This document shows, in pieces, positions 12,793 to 12,909 of a DNA stretch of 12,909 bases. Within the stretch, counting starts at the first letter, position 1, and each line of letters opens with the position of its first letter. This DNA is from DAOTWP01 sp034435675 (lineage in GTDB: Bacteria; Chloroflexota; Anaerolineae; Aggregatilineales; Phototrophicaceae). Where the stretch lies: the NCBI GenBank assembly GCA_034435675.1, contig DAOTWP010000097.1, positions 1 through 12,909 on the forward strand, given 5' to 3'. A program made the translations under genes and the position numbers. The notes beneath the pieces were generated by a model. It saw only the letters and a program-made list of their open reading frames with translations. It searched no databases and was not told where the DNA came from.

Positions 12793-12891
12793 ACTAAGTA
12801 CAACCAAATTGAAAATGTCGGATGTAGGGGCAGGTCTCAGACCTGCCCCTACGGAAAATAATCCCGCGAGATTTCTGTGGTTGTACTTAGT
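12793..12891. mobile_element. MITE-like nested palindromic element
   Basis: The outer inverted repeat actaagtacaacca (12793-12806) and tggttgtacttagt (12878-12891) is perfect over 14 bases. Near its centre lies a second perfect palindrome: gtaggggcaggtct, one base, then agacctgcccctac (about 12824-12852). If the termini are read as agtacaacca, each is flanked by TA (12795-12796 and 12888-12889), as left by IS630/mariner-type transposases, but the flank is itself palindromic so this is ambiguous. There is no coding sequence. It sits 41 bases after the phosphatase stop codon and may also act as a 3'-end hairpin, although no T-run follows. Confidence 0.62.
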
Positions 12892-12909
12892 AGTCCAACA
12901 AGATGAGCA

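Noticed and set aside
1..12909. A defence island or other novel multi-gene system centred on the SbcC-like ATPase
   Set aside because: The neighbours are sugar-type oxidoreductases on separate transcripts, with no nuclease, methylase, toxin or reverse transcriptase; the context does not support a defence system.

Overview
The window is high-GC, gene-dense bacterial chromosome with no phage, transposase, CRISPR, tRNA or rRNA signal. Gene style suggests a Chloroflexota (Anaerolineae-like) genome: a multi-GAF NarL-type sensor kinase, a CHASE4 hybrid-free kinase, a large Rad50/SbcC-like ATPase, a PadR regulator, and dispersed palindromic intergenic repeats. This assignment is an impression from gene families and repeats, not a proven placement.

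Layout. 1-2621 (+) is the 3' part of a sensor kinase gene that is open at the left edge; it carries a tandem GAF array and a HisKA_3/HATPase core. 2622-2963 is a convergent gap filled largely by a long imperfect inverted repeat. 2964-4808 (-) encodes a membrane CHASE4-HAMP-HisKA-HATPase kinase. A 78-bp divergent promoter region separates it from a Gfo/Idh/MocA oxidoreductase (4887-5945, +). A hairpin and a probable promoter precede the 849-residue SbcC/Rad50-like ATPase (6095-8644, +). A second Gfo/Idh/MocA oxidoreductase (8704-9741, +), a dihydropteridine-reductase-like SDR (9784-10506, +) and a PadR regulator (10588-11211, +) follow on the same strand. PadR has its own near-consensus promoter with a 12-bp inverted repeat over the start site. 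Then come a 57-residue, almost pure Asp/Glu microprotein (11368-11541, +), a 370-bp gap with a strong terminator hairpin, a promoter and a second short copy of the inverted repeat, and an inositol-monophosphatase/HAL2-family gene (11912-12751, +) that appears to have lost its central DPxDGT metal site. The window ends in a small MITE-like palindromic element.

How they work together: only the second oxidoreductase and the SDR look like one transcription unit (42-bp gap, strong ribosome binding site). The two kinases have no response regulator here and the SbcC-like ATPase has no SbcD nuclease here, so their partners must lie elsewhere. I do not see a coherent new multi-gene system. The points most worth a second look are the acidic microprotein, the phosphatase with the missing catalytic motif, the SDR whose catalytic serine is alanine in a QDPR-like context, the PadR operator, and the dispersed inverted-repeat family.
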